From contig NZ_KB899101.1 of the NCBI RefSeq assembly GCF_000378045.1, positions 31,773-95,772 of the forward strand: DNA of 64,000 nucleotides, written 5' to 3'. A program made the translations under genes and the position numbers. Position 1 is the first letter of the stretch; every line of letters begins with the position of its first letter. Source of the stretch: Marinobacterium rhizophilum DSM 18822 (GTDB taxonomy: Bacteria; Pseudomonadota; Gammaproteobacteria; Pseudomonadales; Balneatricaceae). Under the pieces are notes generated by a model, which ran no database searches, was not told where the DNA came from, and saw only the letters and a list, made by a program, of their open reading frames with translations. Shown here piece by piece: positions 37,089-45,626 of this stretch.

Positions 37089-38297
37089 TCAAAGTGACTG
37101 GTGAGGACCAAAGAGTTCGTAGTGCAGGCGATTGTCGGCGACGCCCCAGGCCTTCAGCTGGCGGTGTATCGACTGCATGAATGGCAGGGGACCACAGAAG
37201 TAATATTCCGTCTTGTCCCCATTGATGGCGGCGCGCAGCGGTGCCAGGTCCATCAGGCCTGTGTTCTGGTAGTCCTGGTCGGCGATATCCGTCGCCAGAG
37301 GGGCCTGATACCAGGTAAAGCTGTGCAGCAGGGCATCGTTGGCGCACAGGCCTGCTACGTGCTCGGCAAAGGCATGCTGGCGTCCGTTTTCGCAGCCATG
37401 CAGGTAGTAGACCGGCGCCTGCCGGCCTGTCGTCTGTGCCAGGTTGTTGAACATGCTTAGCATGGGTGTCAGGCCCACACCGCCGCTGAGCAGAACCACC
37501 GGGGCTTCGTGCTCCACGTTCAGGAAAAAGTCACCGGCCGGCGGTAGCAGGTCAATCTCATCGCCTACCTGCAACTGAGTGTGCAGGTAGGAGGAAACCT
37601 GTCCGGGGACTGGCGTGTCTTCGCGCTTGACGCTGATGCGATAGCTGCGCCCGTTGGGGGCGTCGGACAGTGAATATTGGCGAAACTCGTGCTGCTCAAG
37701 GCTGGGGTGGCTGATCGAGACGGTAATGTACTGGCCAGGCTTGAAGGTACTCACCGCTTTGCCATCCACCGGTGCAAATTCAAATGACGTAATCAGTTCG
37801 CTTTCCTGTGTCTTGCCAATCAGGCGAAAGCGCCGCGTGCCGCGCCATCCGCCGGCGGTATCGGCGGCCTGGTCATAGATTTCGGCCTCACGACCGATAA
37901 AGATCTGGGCCAGCTGCTGGTAGGCAAGTCCCCAGGCTTCAAGGACTTCGGGGGTGGCGGCATCGGGTGCCAGCTCGCGGATGGTTGCAAGCAGGTGGTG
38001 TCCGACAATGGCGTACTGTTCGGGGCGAATCAGGAAGCCGGTATGTTTCTGGGCAATACGCTCTATGGCCTGGCTCAGCACGGCGGGGTTATTCAGGTGG
38101 CGGGCATAGGCGAGAATGGCGTTGAAAAGTGCGACGGGCTGCGCGCCTGATTTCTGATGAGCGAGGTTGAACACGTCCTTGAGTTCCGGATTGTCGCGGA
38201 ACATACGAGCATAAAAATGTTCAGTCAGTGCAGTACCAGCGGACTCCAGCAGTGGCAATGTGGACTGGACAGTCTCGATGTGACGGGCTTGCAGCAT
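37089..38297 (-). CDS. hmp: flavohemoglobin (nitric oxide dioxygenase)
   Basis: 402 residues from the ATG at 38297 (MLQARHIETVQSTLPLLESA), with AAAGGA upstream. Globin domain 1-140 with proximal His in AIVGHHLLATIRE-type region and LEAWGLAYQQLAQIFIGREA. FAD domain with RQYSLSDAPNGRSYRISVKR. NAD domain with VVLLSGGVGLTPMLSMF, ending HYELFGPHQSL. It oxidises nitric oxide to nitrate. An AT-rich stretch with a partial AAGATGCATTA (38336-38346) upstream could be an NsrR half-site, but a full site is not convincing. Confidence 0.96.
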   Translation of the reverse strand: MLQARHIETVQSTLPLLESAGTALTEHFYARMFRDNPELKDVFNLAHQKSGAQPVALFNAILAYARHLNNPAVLSQAIERIAQKHTGFLIRPEQYAIVGHHLLATIRELAPDAATPEVLEAWGLAYQQLAQIFIGREAEIYDQAADTAGGWRGTRRFRLIGKTQESELITSFEFAPVDGKAVSTFKPGQYITVSISHPSLEQHEFRQYSLSDAPNGRSYRISVKREDTPVPGQVSSYLHTQLQVGDEIDLLPPAGDFFLNVEHEAPVVLLSGGVGLTPMLSMFNNLAQTTGRQAPVYYLHGCENGRQHAFAEHVAGLCANDALLHSFTWYQAPLATDIADQDYQNTGLMDLAPLRAAINGDKTEYYFCGPLPFMQSIHRQLKAWGVADNRLHYELFGPHQSL

Positions 38298-38546
38298 GAT
38301 TACGTCCTTTAAAATGTTATTTAGGTACATGTTTAAAGATGCATTATCTATATATGTTTATTGAAGTCAAGCTGTGCATTGCCGCTTGAGGGAGAGTTGA
38401 TCAATTTATCGCCCCTCTTGTCGCGTAAGGGTGACAGTCATATAAGTAAGGGTCTATGGTCAACAGAGTGATGGGGGCCTTGACATACTCTATTGTTAGA
38501 CTTGCGCTGGGATCTTGCCCCGCACCCATCTGGAGGTCGATACCCC

Positions 38547-39815
38547 ATGAGTCCGCTGGACGCCCGCTATCTGCGCAGGAAGCTGCTGGAAGCTCAGCAT
38601 GAGCAAACGCCGGTTGCACTGTTCGGAGGGGCTTTTGTGTCGGCGTGTGCCGGTGGTTATTACTGGTGGTTAACAGAGCAGACGTTTTATATTTACTGGA
38701 TGCTGGCAGTGGCCCTGGTGATTCTGTCGCGTCTCGCATTGTTTCTGAGTTTTTCTGCCTGGCGCAGGGGGGCATCTGAAAAAGCAGTGGACTCCGCCAT
38801 TTGGCGACGCCTGCATGCGCTGGGTTTTACCGCCGCCGCCCTGACGTGGTCGACTATCAGCCTCTATGTTGAATACAGCCTGCCTTTTGCCGATGCGGCT
38901 TTGATCTATGTCTGTCTGGCCGGGATGGTCGCGGGCAGTGTGGTCAGTACAGCGTCGGTATCACCCCGGATGTTTCTGGTCTTCGCGAGCATTGCGCTGC
39001 TGCCGCTAGCGCTGGTGCTGCTGATATCGTTTGAACCGCAAAAAATCGCGATGGGGCTGGTATGTTTGGGCTTCTTTGTATTTTCCCTGCGTGCCATTTA
39101 TCGCATTGCGGACATCTTCGAAGGCTTTGTCGCCAGTGGCGTAGTGAATGAGCAGCTGCTGCGCGAATTGCGCCAGGAGCAGCGTCAGGTGCTCAAGCTG
39201 AACGAACAGTTGCGTGAAGATATTGAAATACGCGCGCGTACCGAGCAGCAGCTGCGCGTGGAAAAGCAGCGAGCCGAGTCTCTGGCCGAAAAATTATACG
39301 AACTCTCGTCGATCGACGGCCTGACGGAAATTCCGAACCGGCGCTATTTTGACGAGCACTTTGCCGAAGAATGGAGCCGCGCGTTGCGTGTGCAGTCGGT
39401 GCTGTCGCTGATTATCTGCGACATCGACTATTTCAAGAATTTTAACGACCGGTATGGACACCTGATGGGCGACGACTGCCTGAAGGCGGTCGCCAGAACG
39501 CTCGATCTGCATGCACGGCGGGCGGGCGATACCGTGACCCGGTTTGGTGGCGAGGAGTTTGCAATCATCCTGCCTGGTATCGGGTTGCAAGACGCGTGCA
39601 TGCTGGCCGAGCAAATGCGAGAGGCTGTCATGGCACTGGGTATTTCGCATGGCGATTCACCCGTCAGCAAGCAGGTAACCATCAGCATGGGTGTCGCCTG
39701 TACCATCCCGAGAAAGGATAGCCGGCCCGCTGAACTGTTGCGCCACGCCGATGAAGCCCTTTATCGTGCCAAGCATCAGGGACGCAATCAGGTGGTCAGC
39801 GCCGGTGCCGTGTAG
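38547..39815 (+). CDS. membrane diguanylate cyclase (GGDEF)
   Basis: 422 residues from the ATG at 38547 (MSPLDARYLRRKLLEAQHEQ), with TGGAGG ten bases upstream. About six membrane helices in residues 25-195, a coiled-coil linker (ELRQEQRQVLKLNEQLREDI ...), then a GGDEF domain. DGLTEIPNRRYFDEHF opens it and the active site is GGEEF. An inhibitory RxxD site (RAGD) lies exactly five residues before GGEEF, so cyclic-di-GMP feedback is expected. No EAL domain. It may influence the adhesin-type secretion system in the window, but that is inference. Confidence 0.93.
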   Translation: MSPLDARYLRRKLLEAQHEQTPVALFGGAFVSACAGGYYWWLTEQTFYIYWMLAVALVILSRLALFLSFSAWRRGASEKAVDSAIWRRLHALGFTAAALTWSTISLYVEYSLPFADAALIYVCLAGMVAGSVVSTASVSPRMFLVFASIALLPLALVLLISFEPQKIAMGLVCLGFFVFSLRAIYRIADIFEGFVASGVVNEQLLRELRQEQRQVLKLNEQLREDIEIRARTEQQLRVEKQRAESLAEKLYELSSIDGLTEIPNRRYFDEHFAEEWSRALRVQSVLSLIICDIDYFKNFNDRYGHLMGDDCLKAVARTLDLHARRAGDTVTRFGGEEFAIILPGIGLQDACMLAEQMREAVMALGISHGDSPVSKQVTISMGVACTIPRKDSRPAELLRHADEALYRAKHQGRNQVVSAGAV

Positions 39816-39881
39816 CGCGTTTCTGATGTTCCCACGCAGGGCCTCTGCCGGTTTAACCGTAGCTGGACATGCTGGCGTGTC

Positions 39882-40535
39882 TTAAGCGTCGACGCGTATG
39901 CCGCAGCCTCGAAGAATAATTTCAGTGAGCGTCTGCGTTGCCGTTTCGTAAACGTCCGGCCCAAGCGACTCTTCGCCCAGTGCCGCTTCAATCTGTACGG
40001 CAAAGTCAGCATAGTGCTGGGTAGAGCCCCAGAGCAGGAATATGAGGTGGGCCGGGTCGATGGCGTTCATCTTGCCGGCGGCAATCCAGTGCTCAAATAC
40101 GGCGGCCCTCTGTTTGAACCAGGTGCGATAGTCCTGTTTGAAGAATGAGCTCAGGTGAGGCCCGCCACTCAGAATCTCCATCGCAAAAATGCGCGAAGCC
40201 AGGGGGTACTGGCGGGAAAAGTCGATTTTTGCGGCGATATAACGGGGTAACACTATGGCCGGGTCATCTTCTGGGCTCAACTCATTGAAGGTGCTGTCCC
40301 AGAGGTCGATAATGTTCGCCAGCACGGCGTAATAGAGGCCGAGTTTGTTACTGAAATAGTAGTGAATATTGGCTTTGGGCAGGCCGGCGCGATCTGCAAC
40401 GCGCTGCATGCTGGTGCCCTTGAATCCATGGCAGGCAAATTCCTGCTCAGCGGCACTGATAATCAGCTTTTCATTTTGCTGCCGAATGCGCCCGGCGGGT
40501 TTGTCTGCACTGTGAGCATTTACTTCAAACTGCAT
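39882..40535 (-). CDS. TetR-family regulator (RutR-like C-terminal domain)
   Basis: 217 residues from the ATG at 40535 (MQFEVNAHSADKPAGRIRQQ); longer frames upstream are not supported. Helix-turn-helix EKLIISAAEQEFACHGFKGT ... ADRAGLPKANIHYYFSNKLG (about 20-70). The C-terminal domain (WFKQRAAVFEHWIAAGKMNA, then HLIFLLWGSTQHYADFA) resembles the YcdC/RutR type, whose members sense pyrimidine bases or polyamines. The ligand cannot be told. A divergent transporter gene begins about 220 bp away. Confidence 0.85.
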   Translation of the reverse strand: MQFEVNAHSADKPAGRIRQQNEKLIISAAEQEFACHGFKGTSMQRVADRAGLPKANIHYYFSNKLGLYYAVLANIIDLWDSTFNELSPEDDPAIVLPRYIAAKIDFSRQYPLASRIFAMEILSGGPHLSSFFKQDYRTWFKQRAAVFEHWIAAGKMNAIDPAHLIFLLWGSTQHYADFAVQIEAALGEESLGPDVYETATQTLTEIILRGCGIRVDA

Positions 40536-40753
40536 GCCTGCGAACTCTTGTGACCTGAACGATGGGGGCATTATAAGGGATCGGATGCTGTTGCGGGCGA
40601 CTCCTTCTGGTCCGGGAGCGAGGGGCGGGATACTGATGGACTGCAATTGCAAATCTGTGCGGATGAGGGGGGACCCCGATCTCTGTACAGGTGATGGGCT
40701 TTTGCGTGTTTCAATATGATTCAATCAGGTGGTGAGCTAGGGATGGACATTCG

Positions 40754-41635
40754 ATGATGGGCAAAAACCTGCAGGCCGACCTGCTCATGCTGCTGGTTAC
40801 CTTGCTGGCGGCCATGGGCTGGATATTTTCCCATGAGGCACTGAGCGAGATGCCACCTCTGGGCTTTATCGGGGTGCGGTTTTTGCTGGCGGGGTTGCTG
40901 GTGGGAACCCTTGGCTGGCATCAGGTGCGCAGGTTGCCGCAGCACGCCTGGCACCGTGCCGCTGCCACCGGTGTGGTCATGGGGGTGTCCATGCTGTGCT
41001 GGATTCTGGGACTGTCCACGGCCGCCCAGTTGGGGGTCGGCGCCTTCATTACCAGTTTGAGCGTGGTGCTGGTACCGGTGCTGGGCTGGCTTTTTTTCCG
41101 CCAGAAACCGGCGACCAGCACCTGGTTGGCCTTGCTGGTGGCGGTACTGGGGCTGGGCAGCCTGTCACTGGAGGCGGGGTTGAGTTTTGCAGCCTCCGAC
41201 GGCTACTTTGCGGCGGCGGCGGTCATGCTGGCGTTGCATTTTAACCTTAACAGCCGTTATGCGCGCAGCATTCCGCCGGTGGCGCTGACCGGTATCCAGC
41301 TGGGGATTGTGGGACTGATTGCGCTATTGGCATCCTGGCTGACGGAGTCCTGGGACATGCCTGTCAGCTGGGACGGGATCGGCTGGCTGCTGGCAAGTAT
41401 CCTGATCGCAACCAGCCTGCGGTTTTTCCTGCAGATCAAGGCACAGGGCATGGCGTCGGCCAGTCACGCGGCCATCATCATGACACTGGAACCGGTATGG
41501 ACTGCACTTTTGGCCATGCTTTGGCTCGATGAGCAGATGAACGTTCAGCAGCTGATTGGCTGTTCGCTGATCTTCCTGTCCCTGCTGATAAACCGCTGGC
41601 GCTGGCTGTTGCACAGGCCCAAACCCGCGGCTTAG
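40754..41635 (+). CDS. EamA-family drug/metabolite transporter
   Basis: 293-residue inner-membrane protein with about ten helices in two EamA repeats (LLMLLVTLLAAMGWIFSHEA ... and DGYFAAAAVMLALHFNLNSR ...). The C-terminal repeat carries ASHAAIIMTLEPVWTALLAM, the standard EamA ending. Substrate unknown; members export amino acids, purines or drugs. It diverges from the TetR-family gene, so it may be its target. Confidence 0.9.
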   Translation: MMGKNLQADLLMLLVTLLAAMGWIFSHEALSEMPPLGFIGVRFLLAGLLVGTLGWHQVRRLPQHAWHRAAATGVVMGVSMLCWILGLSTAAQLGVGAFITSLSVVLVPVLGWLFFRQKPATSTWLALLVAVLGLGSLSLEAGLSFAASDGYFAAAAVMLALHFNLNSRYARSIPPVALTGIQLGIVGLIALLASWLTESWDMPVSWDGIGWLLASILIATSLRFFLQIKAQGMASASHAAIIMTLEPVWTALLAMLWLDEQMNVQQLIGCSLIFLSLLINRWRWLLHRPKPAA

Positions 41636-41672
41636 CCGCCGGGATCGGGGCTGTGAGTTTTTGACCGGTTGC

Positions 41673-42284
41673 TCAAGATGGCCGTGCAATGGAAAACAGC
41701 TCGCCGAGTCCCGCATACTGCGCGCCTCCCAGGCGAGCCAGTGGATCCAGTGCCGCGGCGTCAATTGTGTGGCGGCCATTGTGCTCGCTCAGAATGTCGT
41801 CGCTGACGTAGAACTGGCGTACCCGTGCGTAGACGATGGCCTGTTCAGCCGGGCCGAGGTAGTGCACATCGTGGAATTCGCAGTGCATGGCAATGCCTGC
41901 ATCGGCGATGCGTGGCACATCACAACCCTCAAACTCAGACAGTTCCAGGTCCAGCGATGCCAGTTCAGATTCCTCGTACTCCAGGCTGGCGGAGCTTGCG
42001 GTGACTGCGGCGGCATGATGCCGGGACGGTATCTGGATAACAAAGTCCCGCTTGCTGAGAATGTTACGACGTGAATCCTTGATCTCGCCGCCGTCCTTGC
42101 GGCCGATCGACAACATCACCAAGGGCGGGTCCGAGCAGATGGCATTAAAAAATGAAAAGGGCGCCAGGTTCAGGCTGCCATTGTCGTTGTGGCTCAGAAT
42201 CCACGCAATGGGGCGAGGCACCAGGCCCTGCGTCATGAGGTGATAACGGCGATTGGGCGAGAGGGTTTCGAGGTCAAAGATCAT
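41673..42284 (-). CDS. flavin reductase family protein
   Basis: 203 residues. FMN-binding split-barrel fold: YHLMTQGLVPRPIAWILSHN, LNLAPFSFFNAICSDPPLVM, DSRRNILSKRDFVIQIPS, and DVHYLGPAEQAIVYARVRQF. This is the DIM6/NTAB group that supplies reduced flavin or acts on small aromatic substrates. There is no monooxygenase partner next to it. Convergent with the transporter gene. Confidence 0.88.
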   Translation of the reverse strand: MIFDLETLSPNRRYHLMTQGLVPRPIAWILSHNDNGSLNLAPFSFFNAICSDPPLVMLSIGRKDGGEIKDSRRNILSKRDFVIQIPSRHHAAAVTASSASLEYEESELASLDLELSEFEGCDVPRIADAGIAMHCEFHDVHYLGPAEQAIVYARVRQFYVSDDILSEHNGRHTIDAAALDPLARLGGAQYAGLGELFSIARPS

Positions 42285-42392
42285 GGGGCGACTCGGTACT
42301 GTTGGCGGGTGGGGTGGCGGGTGAAATGGTGGCTGCGCCCGTCACCGGCAAATGCCAGCTTAGGGGCTTTGAGGGGTGTCGGCAACCACCTG

Positions 42393-43187
42393 TCAAAGCA
42401 CCAGTGCCTGGTATACCTGGCTCGACAGCTGCGATAGCCGGGCCCGGTCGATGCGCCCGCTGAGGCTGTAACCCCAGTGTTCGTCTACCCAGTAGAAGGT
42501 CGATACCCCCTGGTGTTCGCTGAACAGGAAACTGCTGGGCTGGCTGTTGGCCGCCGCAGCAATATACAGGGTGATACGTTCGCCCCCGGCATCCTGATAC
42601 ATCAGCTGGGCCGCAGGGCTGTCCGTCGCCGGCAGCAGGCGCCCGCCGAGCAACTGAAAGCCAAGGCCGCTAAGATCGGGTGCTGCCAGCGGGCGCTCCA
42701 GTCGTTTGGAAAGCCATTTCAGCAGGTGCGCCTGTTCCTGCTCGCCGACCTCGACGGGGTGGCGTACCTCCACGCTGTAAAGCGCATGGGCCTGCATGGC
42801 GTTCTGCACAAAGGCGGGCCGACTAGCGGGCTCAGAGGGAGCCGTGGCCCAGAAGGGCAGCAGCAGCGCGCTGCAGACTGACCCCAGAGCGAAGGCTGCC
42901 AGTGTTGGCAGTGCCGGCCGGCGCAGCCAGGGCCGGGCAGGCGGCGTTTGACGGGGCGTCAGCGCGTAGTCGTCGAGGCTGCGATGATCGTGCATCGGAT
43001 TGAGCTGCGCCAGCAGCCGTTGGTCCTGTTGCAGTGCCTGCCAGTAGGCCGCCTGCTGCGGATGTTGGCCCAGCCAGTCATCGATCCTGTGTTTTTGTGG
43101 CTCTGGCAGCCGTGCCGTCAGCCACAGCTCCATCTGGTCGGCATCGAAGGGCAGGCCCTCGTACGGGCTGTTGTTCGGGGTACTCAT
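42393..43187 (-). CDS. transmembrane anti-sigma factor
   Basis: 264 residues. The N-terminal cytoplasmic part (MELWLTARLPEPQKHRIDDW ... YWQALQQDQRLLAQLN) resembles a FecR/RsiW-type sigma-binding segment. One membrane helix follows at about 92-112 (LPTLAAFALGSVCSALLLPF), then a periplasmic domain (HPVEVGEQEQAHLLKWLSKR ... GGERITLYIAAA). Its ATG overlaps the TGA of the sigma factor gene by four bases, the classic arrangement. It would hold the sigma factor at the membrane until an envelope signal. Confidence 0.85.
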   Translation of the reverse strand: MSTPNNSPYEGLPFDADQMELWLTARLPEPQKHRIDDWLGQHPQQAAYWQALQQDQRLLAQLNPMHDHRSLDDYALTPRQTPPARPWLRRPALPTLAAFALGSVCSALLLPFWATAPSEPASRPAFVQNAMQAHALYSVEVRHPVEVGEQEQAHLLKWLSKRLERPLAAPDLSGLGFQLLGGRLLPATDSPAAQLMYQDAGGERITLYIAAAANSQPSSFLFSEHQGVSTFYWVDEHWGYSLSGRIDRARLSQLSSQVYQALVL

Positions 43188-43681
43188 TGCTGTTCCCGGT
43201 AGCGGTGGTCGTCGGCCTGCTCGAGCAGTTTGCGCAGTTTTTGGCGTGCCCGGTGCAGGCGGGACATCACGGTGCCCTGGGGCAGATCCAGAATGTGGGC
43301 AACTTGCGTGTAGCTGAAACCCGCCTGGGCGACGAGCAGCAGCAGCGATCGGTCATCCACCGACAGGCATTGCAGCGCCCGGTGAAGACCCAGCGAGTCA
43401 TCGGAGAAGGGGTGCTCCACCGGGTCGCCATAGAGTGTCACCAGGCTGGGAAAGTGTTTTTCCCGGGTTTTGCCTTGCTGTACCTGATTGACGAAATTGT
43501 TGTGCATAATGCTGAACAGCCAGGGCCGATGTTTGCTGCGCCTTAGCCACAGCGGCATGTTGCCCAGTGCCGACAGCAGGGTTTCCTGCACCAGGTCTTC
43601 GGCATCGCTGGGCGCGTAGAGCAGCGAGCGGGCATAGCGGCGCAGGCCTGGCAGATGTTCTACGAGGTCGTTCTTGTTCAC
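43184..43681 (-). CDS. ECF RNA polymerase sigma factor
   Basis: 165 residues. Sigma region 2 (RYARSLLYAPSDAEDLVQET, then PWLFSIMHNNFVNQVQQ) and region 4 (ALQCLSVDDRSLLLLVAQAG ... DLPQGTVMSRLHRARQKLRK). No region 3 and no C-terminal extension. Translationally coupled to its anti-sigma factor. Likely targets include its own operon; the adjacent secreted-repeat protein gene (43767-44138) is a candidate. Confidence 0.93.
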   Translation of the reverse strand: MNKNDLVEHLPGLRRYARSLLYAPSDAEDLVQETLLSALGNMPLWLRRSKHRPWLFSIMHNNFVNQVQQGKTREKHFPSLVTLYGDPVEHPFSDDSLGLHRALQCLSVDDRSLLLLVAQAGFSYTQVAHILDLPQGTVMSRLHRARQKLRKLLEQADDHRYREQQ

Positions 43682-43766
43682 AAGAGGCGGTCCTTGAAGC
43701 GGCAGATCACCGGTGTCGCCGGAACCTGCCGCGGGCGCGTTCTGTCAGCGGTTCTGTGTCGGCGGA

Positions 43767-44138
43767 TCAGGGGCGAGCCAGATGCCAGACGTCCTTGAGG
43801 CCATCTCCGGTGATGTCACCCGGCTGCTGGTCCTTGATGAAACCATACAGCGGCGCGCCTTTGTAGGTCCACTGCAGGCTGCCATCGCTACGTTCGCTGA
43901 TGGCGAAGTCGCCATCCGCTTCGGCGCCGGCTTCTGCCAGCAGCGGCGGCCAGTTCTGGGCGCAGGCGTCATAGCAGGCGGACAAGCCGTTGCTGTCCTT
44001 GTCAAAGGTATAGAGGCTCATGCCCTGCGCGTCGGTAAGGATCTCGCCCTTGGTGCTGTCGCCGGTCATGGCGGGAGCGGCGAACAGCGGGGTGCTGATC
44101 AGCAGGGACAGAGCAGTGGCCAGTGTAAATTTACGCAT
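43767..44138 (-). CDS. exported 'secreted repeat' (Lipoprotein_15-type) protein
   Basis: 123 residues from the ATG at 44138 (MRKFTLATALSLLISTPLFA), with AAGGAA upstream. Signal peptide to about residue 21, without a lipobox Cys. The mature part has two copies of the repeat found in this family: GEILTDAQGMSLYTFDKD followed by CYDACAQNWPPLLAE, and QWTYKGAPLYGFIKDQQPGD with KDVWHLARP. The function of the family is unknown; such genes often lie beside ECF sigma/anti-sigma pairs, as here. Confidence 0.88.
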   Translation of the reverse strand: MRKFTLATALSLLISTPLFAAPAMTGDSTKGEILTDAQGMSLYTFDKDSNGLSACYDACAQNWPPLLAEAGAEADGDFAISERSDGSLQWTYKGAPLYGFIKDQQPGDITGDGLKDVWHLARP

Positions 44139-44318
44139 GTTGAACGATTCCTTCAGTTGTTGGGTCTTCACACACATAAACAACTGGACGCTGCTTTTAT
44201 TCCCAGGGGCTGCAATTATTTTTTCAAGTCGTTGCGCCGGCGCGTGTGAGTTTGCGAGACTGGCGCGGTTCTGCGACAGGCCTGTGGGGCTGCGTATCAT
44301 TTTAACGGGAGAGGCCCT

Positions 44319-45194
44319 ATGTCCGAGTCAGCGCTGCGCCTGCTGATATTTGTGGCGATCTTCGTGCTGGTGGCCCTGAGTGAGCATGCCTGGCCCAGGC
44401 GACCGCGTCGTCAGGCGCGGTGGACGCGCTGGCGCATCAATATGGGCCTGCTGGGGATCGATATACTGGCGCAGCGTTTCACCCTGGGGGCCGCCGCCGT
44501 CACTATGGCCGTCTATGCGCAGGTACAGGGCTGGGGGTTGTTTAATCTGCAGGCCTGGCCCCCATGGCTGAGCGCGGTGACGGGGTTCGTGGTACTGGAT
44601 CTGGCCATCTATCTGCAGCATCGGCTGTTCCATCGGGTGCCCGTGTTATGGCGCATTCACCGTGTGCATCACACGGATCTCGATCTCGACCTGTCCAGCG
44701 GCTTTCGGTTTCATCCGCTGGAGATCCTGTTGTCGTTGCTGTACAAGGTCGCGCTGGTCGCTGCGCTGGGCGTCAGTCCTGTCGTGGTACTGGTGTTTGA
44801 GGCGACGCTCAGTGCGGCGGCACTGTTTAATCACGCCAATCTCTGCTTGCCTGCACGCCTGGATACCGCTCTGCGTTGGCTGGTGGTGACGCCGGACATG
44901 CACCGGGTACACCACTCTGTTGTTCCGGCGGAAACCAACAGTAATTATGGCTTCTTCATATCGCTGTGGGATCGATTGTTTGGCAGCTACCGCGCCCAGC
45001 CCGCCGCAGGGCATGTGGGCATGGAGATCGGCCTGCGCGACTATCAGCGCGAAGACCGGCTCGGTCTGTGGCAACTCGTGCTGATACCGTTCAGGCAGCC
45101 GGATCCGGTCCAGGATAGTGCAGGTCGCCCAGATCCAGTCGACTCAGTGGGTGTCAGGCGCTCAGATAGCGGTAGCAAGTCGAATGTGCGCTAG
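44319..45194 (+). CDS. sterol desaturase/fatty acid hydroxylase family protein
   Basis: 291-residue membrane protein with four to five helices. Three histidine clusters for a di-iron centre: YLQHRLFHRVPVLW, RIHRVHHTDLDLD and DMHRVHHSVVPAETNSNYG. The family oxidises lipid carbon chains or sterols; the substrate here is unknown. The C-terminal 25 residues are polar and poorly conserved. GGGAGA precedes the ATG. Confidence 0.9.
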   Translation: MSESALRLLIFVAIFVLVALSEHAWPRRPRRQARWTRWRINMGLLGIDILAQRFTLGAAAVTMAVYAQVQGWGLFNLQAWPPWLSAVTGFVVLDLAIYLQHRLFHRVPVLWRIHRVHHTDLDLDLSSGFRFHPLEILLSLLYKVALVAALGVSPVVVLVFEATLSAAALFNHANLCLPARLDTALRWLVVTPDMHRVHHSVVPAETNSNYGFFISLWDRLFGSYRAQPAAGHVGMEIGLRDYQREDRLGLWQLVLIPFRQPDPVQDSAGRPDPVDSVGVRRSDSGSKSNVR

Positions 45195-45344
45195 GGCGGC
45201 TGCCTGGATATTCCCCGCAAAATCACCTGGCCGCGGGTCAGCCGTTCCCGTGTTCCCGCCACAGCACGTCACTCGTTCTACCCTTAACGTAAAACCCGTT
45301 CTACAGTTAAAGAGTCGTTCTTGCCTTCATTCTGGAGCAGTACC

Positions 45345-45552
45345 GAAGCAGGGTGCCGGCACTATATAACCGGGCGGACAAACAGGTTCTCTGCCTGTTT
45401 GTACGTTACCCCACATGCTCTTTAACCCAAAAGAGTAGACGCAACTGTGTGAAGGTGCTGGTTTTCGTGGGGGGGCGTATTGGGCCATCTTGTTCAAAGG
45501 AAGGCTCAATGATGAAGCTGCCATGCTTCATGTATTAACCCGCCGGCTTAAT
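45345..45552 (+). ncRNA. structured leader RNA element, copy B (unclassified)
   Basis: Second copy of the element at 1750-1966. P1: 45378-45386 with 45394-45402, nine perfect pairs, loop TTCTCTG (TTCCCTG in copy A). P2: 45416-45422 with 45431-45437, loop TAACCCAA. P3: 45481-45486 with 45503-45508; one G-C of copy A is a G-U here. P4: 45534-45538 with 45548-45552, extended by CC/GG across a C-C mismatch. GAAGCAGG (45345-45352) and a TATATAAC promoter-like box (45363-45370) precede P1. Between P2 and P3 both copies keep GCTGG and a run of G ending in GGGGGGCG. The P2 loop CCCA could pair with TGGG downstream as a pseudoknot in both copies. It leads into the surface lipoprotein/Slam operon. Confidence 0.7.
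45509..45538 (+). CDS. leader peptide in element B (ends CFMY)
   Basis: Nine codons, reading MMKLPCFMY, then TAA. Ribosome site AAGGAAGG (45497-45504) lies four bases before the ATG, as in copy A, and overlaps the 3' arm of P3. In this copy TGAAGC and GCTTCA within the coding part can also form a small hairpin. The match in length, stop position and last four residues with copy A, while the first five residues differ, suggests that the CFMY end is what matters. Confidence 0.6.
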   Translation: MMKLPCFMY

Positions 45553-45572
45553 ACGTCGAATAGCCGTACACT

Positions 45573-45613
45573 GGCATCGGAGTACGGCCCGTTCCACTCA
45601 CTGCTCCGATGCC
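45573..45613 (+). promoter_or_regulatory. 10-bp hairpin before the lipoprotein start
   Basis: GGCATCGGAG (45573-45582) pairs perfectly with CTCCGATGCC (45604-45613) around a 21-base loop. It ends 13 bases before the lipoprotein ATG and directly abuts the weak ribosome site GGGGA, so it could affect ribosome access. It has no counterpart in the leader of the CBS-domain gene. Confidence 0.6.
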
Positions 45614-45626
45614 GTGGGGACTTACC

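Noticed and set aside
38318-38360. Full NsrR operator upstream of hmp
   Set aside because: Only one half (AAGATGCATTA) fits; the opposite half does not match well enough to call a site.
45270-45325. CGTTC repeats before leader copy B (45274, 45297, 45316) as iterons or activator sites
   Set aside because: Spacings are irregular (23 and 19 bp) and the shared part is only five to eight bases, so chance cannot be excluded.
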